Part shown: positions 62,562 to 64,000 of the stretch, piece by piece
Position numbering within the stretch: position 1 is the stretch's first letter
How the letters are laid out: each line of letters begins with the position of its first letter
Assembly (NCBI RefSeq): GCF_023544445.1
Contig: NZ_JALPVJ010000005.1
Span: 496,001 to 560,000, forward strand
Reading direction: 5' to 3'
Length of the DNA: 64,000 nucleotides
Origin: Actinoplanes sp. M2I2
Lineage (GTDB): Bacteria > Actinomycetota > Actinomycetes > Mycobacteriales > Micromonosporaceae
Position numbers and translations under genes: made by a program
Notes under the pieces: model-generated
Database searches by the model: none
Seen by the model: the letters and a program-made list of their open reading frames with translations, nothing else
Told to the model about the DNA's origin: nothing

Positions 62562-64000
<1,439 letters not shown>

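Overview
This is a high-GC actinobacterial chromosome segment. GTG and TTG starts are common, four-base start/stop overlaps are frequent, and many ribosomal proteins carry Ala/Lys/Glu/Thr-rich tails. A conservon (cvnABCD), a WXG-like/DUF1023 gene pair, an MmpS-like protein and a heme-synthase/winged-helix fusion all suggest Micromonosporaceae or close relatives. The genus cannot be fixed from sequence alone. No phage, insertion sequence, tRNA, rRNA or CRISPR array was seen. Most of the window is core chromosome.

Layout. 1-311: start of an ABC exporter cut by the window edge. 377-8726 (minus): t6A/cell-wall cluster reading acpS, nnrDE, alr, alpha/beta hydrolase, tsaE, ung, tsaB, rimI, tsaD and a small unknown gene. 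8880-10657 (plus): a two-gene WXG-like/DUF1023 hydrolase unit. 10720-12603: glmS (minus). 12775-15005 (plus): an MmpS-like membrane protein and a DapC-like aminotransferase. 15135-17620 (minus): glmM, then rpsI and rplM with their own promoter and terminator. 18300-20363: a uroporphyrinogen-III synthase/winged-helix fusion convergent with an APH-like kinase. 20643-25012 (minus): conservon cvnA-B-C-D. 25430-28559 (plus): a lipoprotein plus an ABC ATPase without a permease, then a polytopic membrane protein. 28531-34260 (minus): a complete TPP-riboswitch-led thiamine operon, thiE-thiO-thiS-thiG-tenI-like-thiD-thiC. 34300-38366: ABC-F ATPase, a small methyltransferase, a repeat-bearing membrane protein and truA.

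38533-64000 (minus) is the transcription/translation superoperon, read from high to low coordinates: rpoC (partial), two small membrane proteins, rpsL-rpsG-fusA-tuf, the S10 cluster (rpsJ-rplC-D-W-B-rpsS-rplV-rpsC-rplP-rpmC-rpsQ), the spc cluster (rplN-X-E-rpsN-rpsH-rplF-R-rpsE-rpmD-rplO-secY-adk-map), two DUF1707 membrane proteins, and the alpha cluster (infA-rpmJ-rpsM-K-D-rpoA-rplQ). rpmJ is too short for ordinary ORF lists and was found by direct reading. Sigma-70-like promoters are visible before rpsL, infA and rplM, with hairpin terminators after rpoC, rplQ and rpsI.

No wholly new system is obvious. The most unusual items are: a 12-nt coding repeat tail on tsaE cut off by one TAA codon, whose read-through would end exactly on the ung start codon; the WXG/DUF1023 pair with a 13-bp dyad in front; the lipoprotein/ATPase pair of mismatched transporter families and no permease; and the hemD-winged-helix fusion with a dyad upstream.
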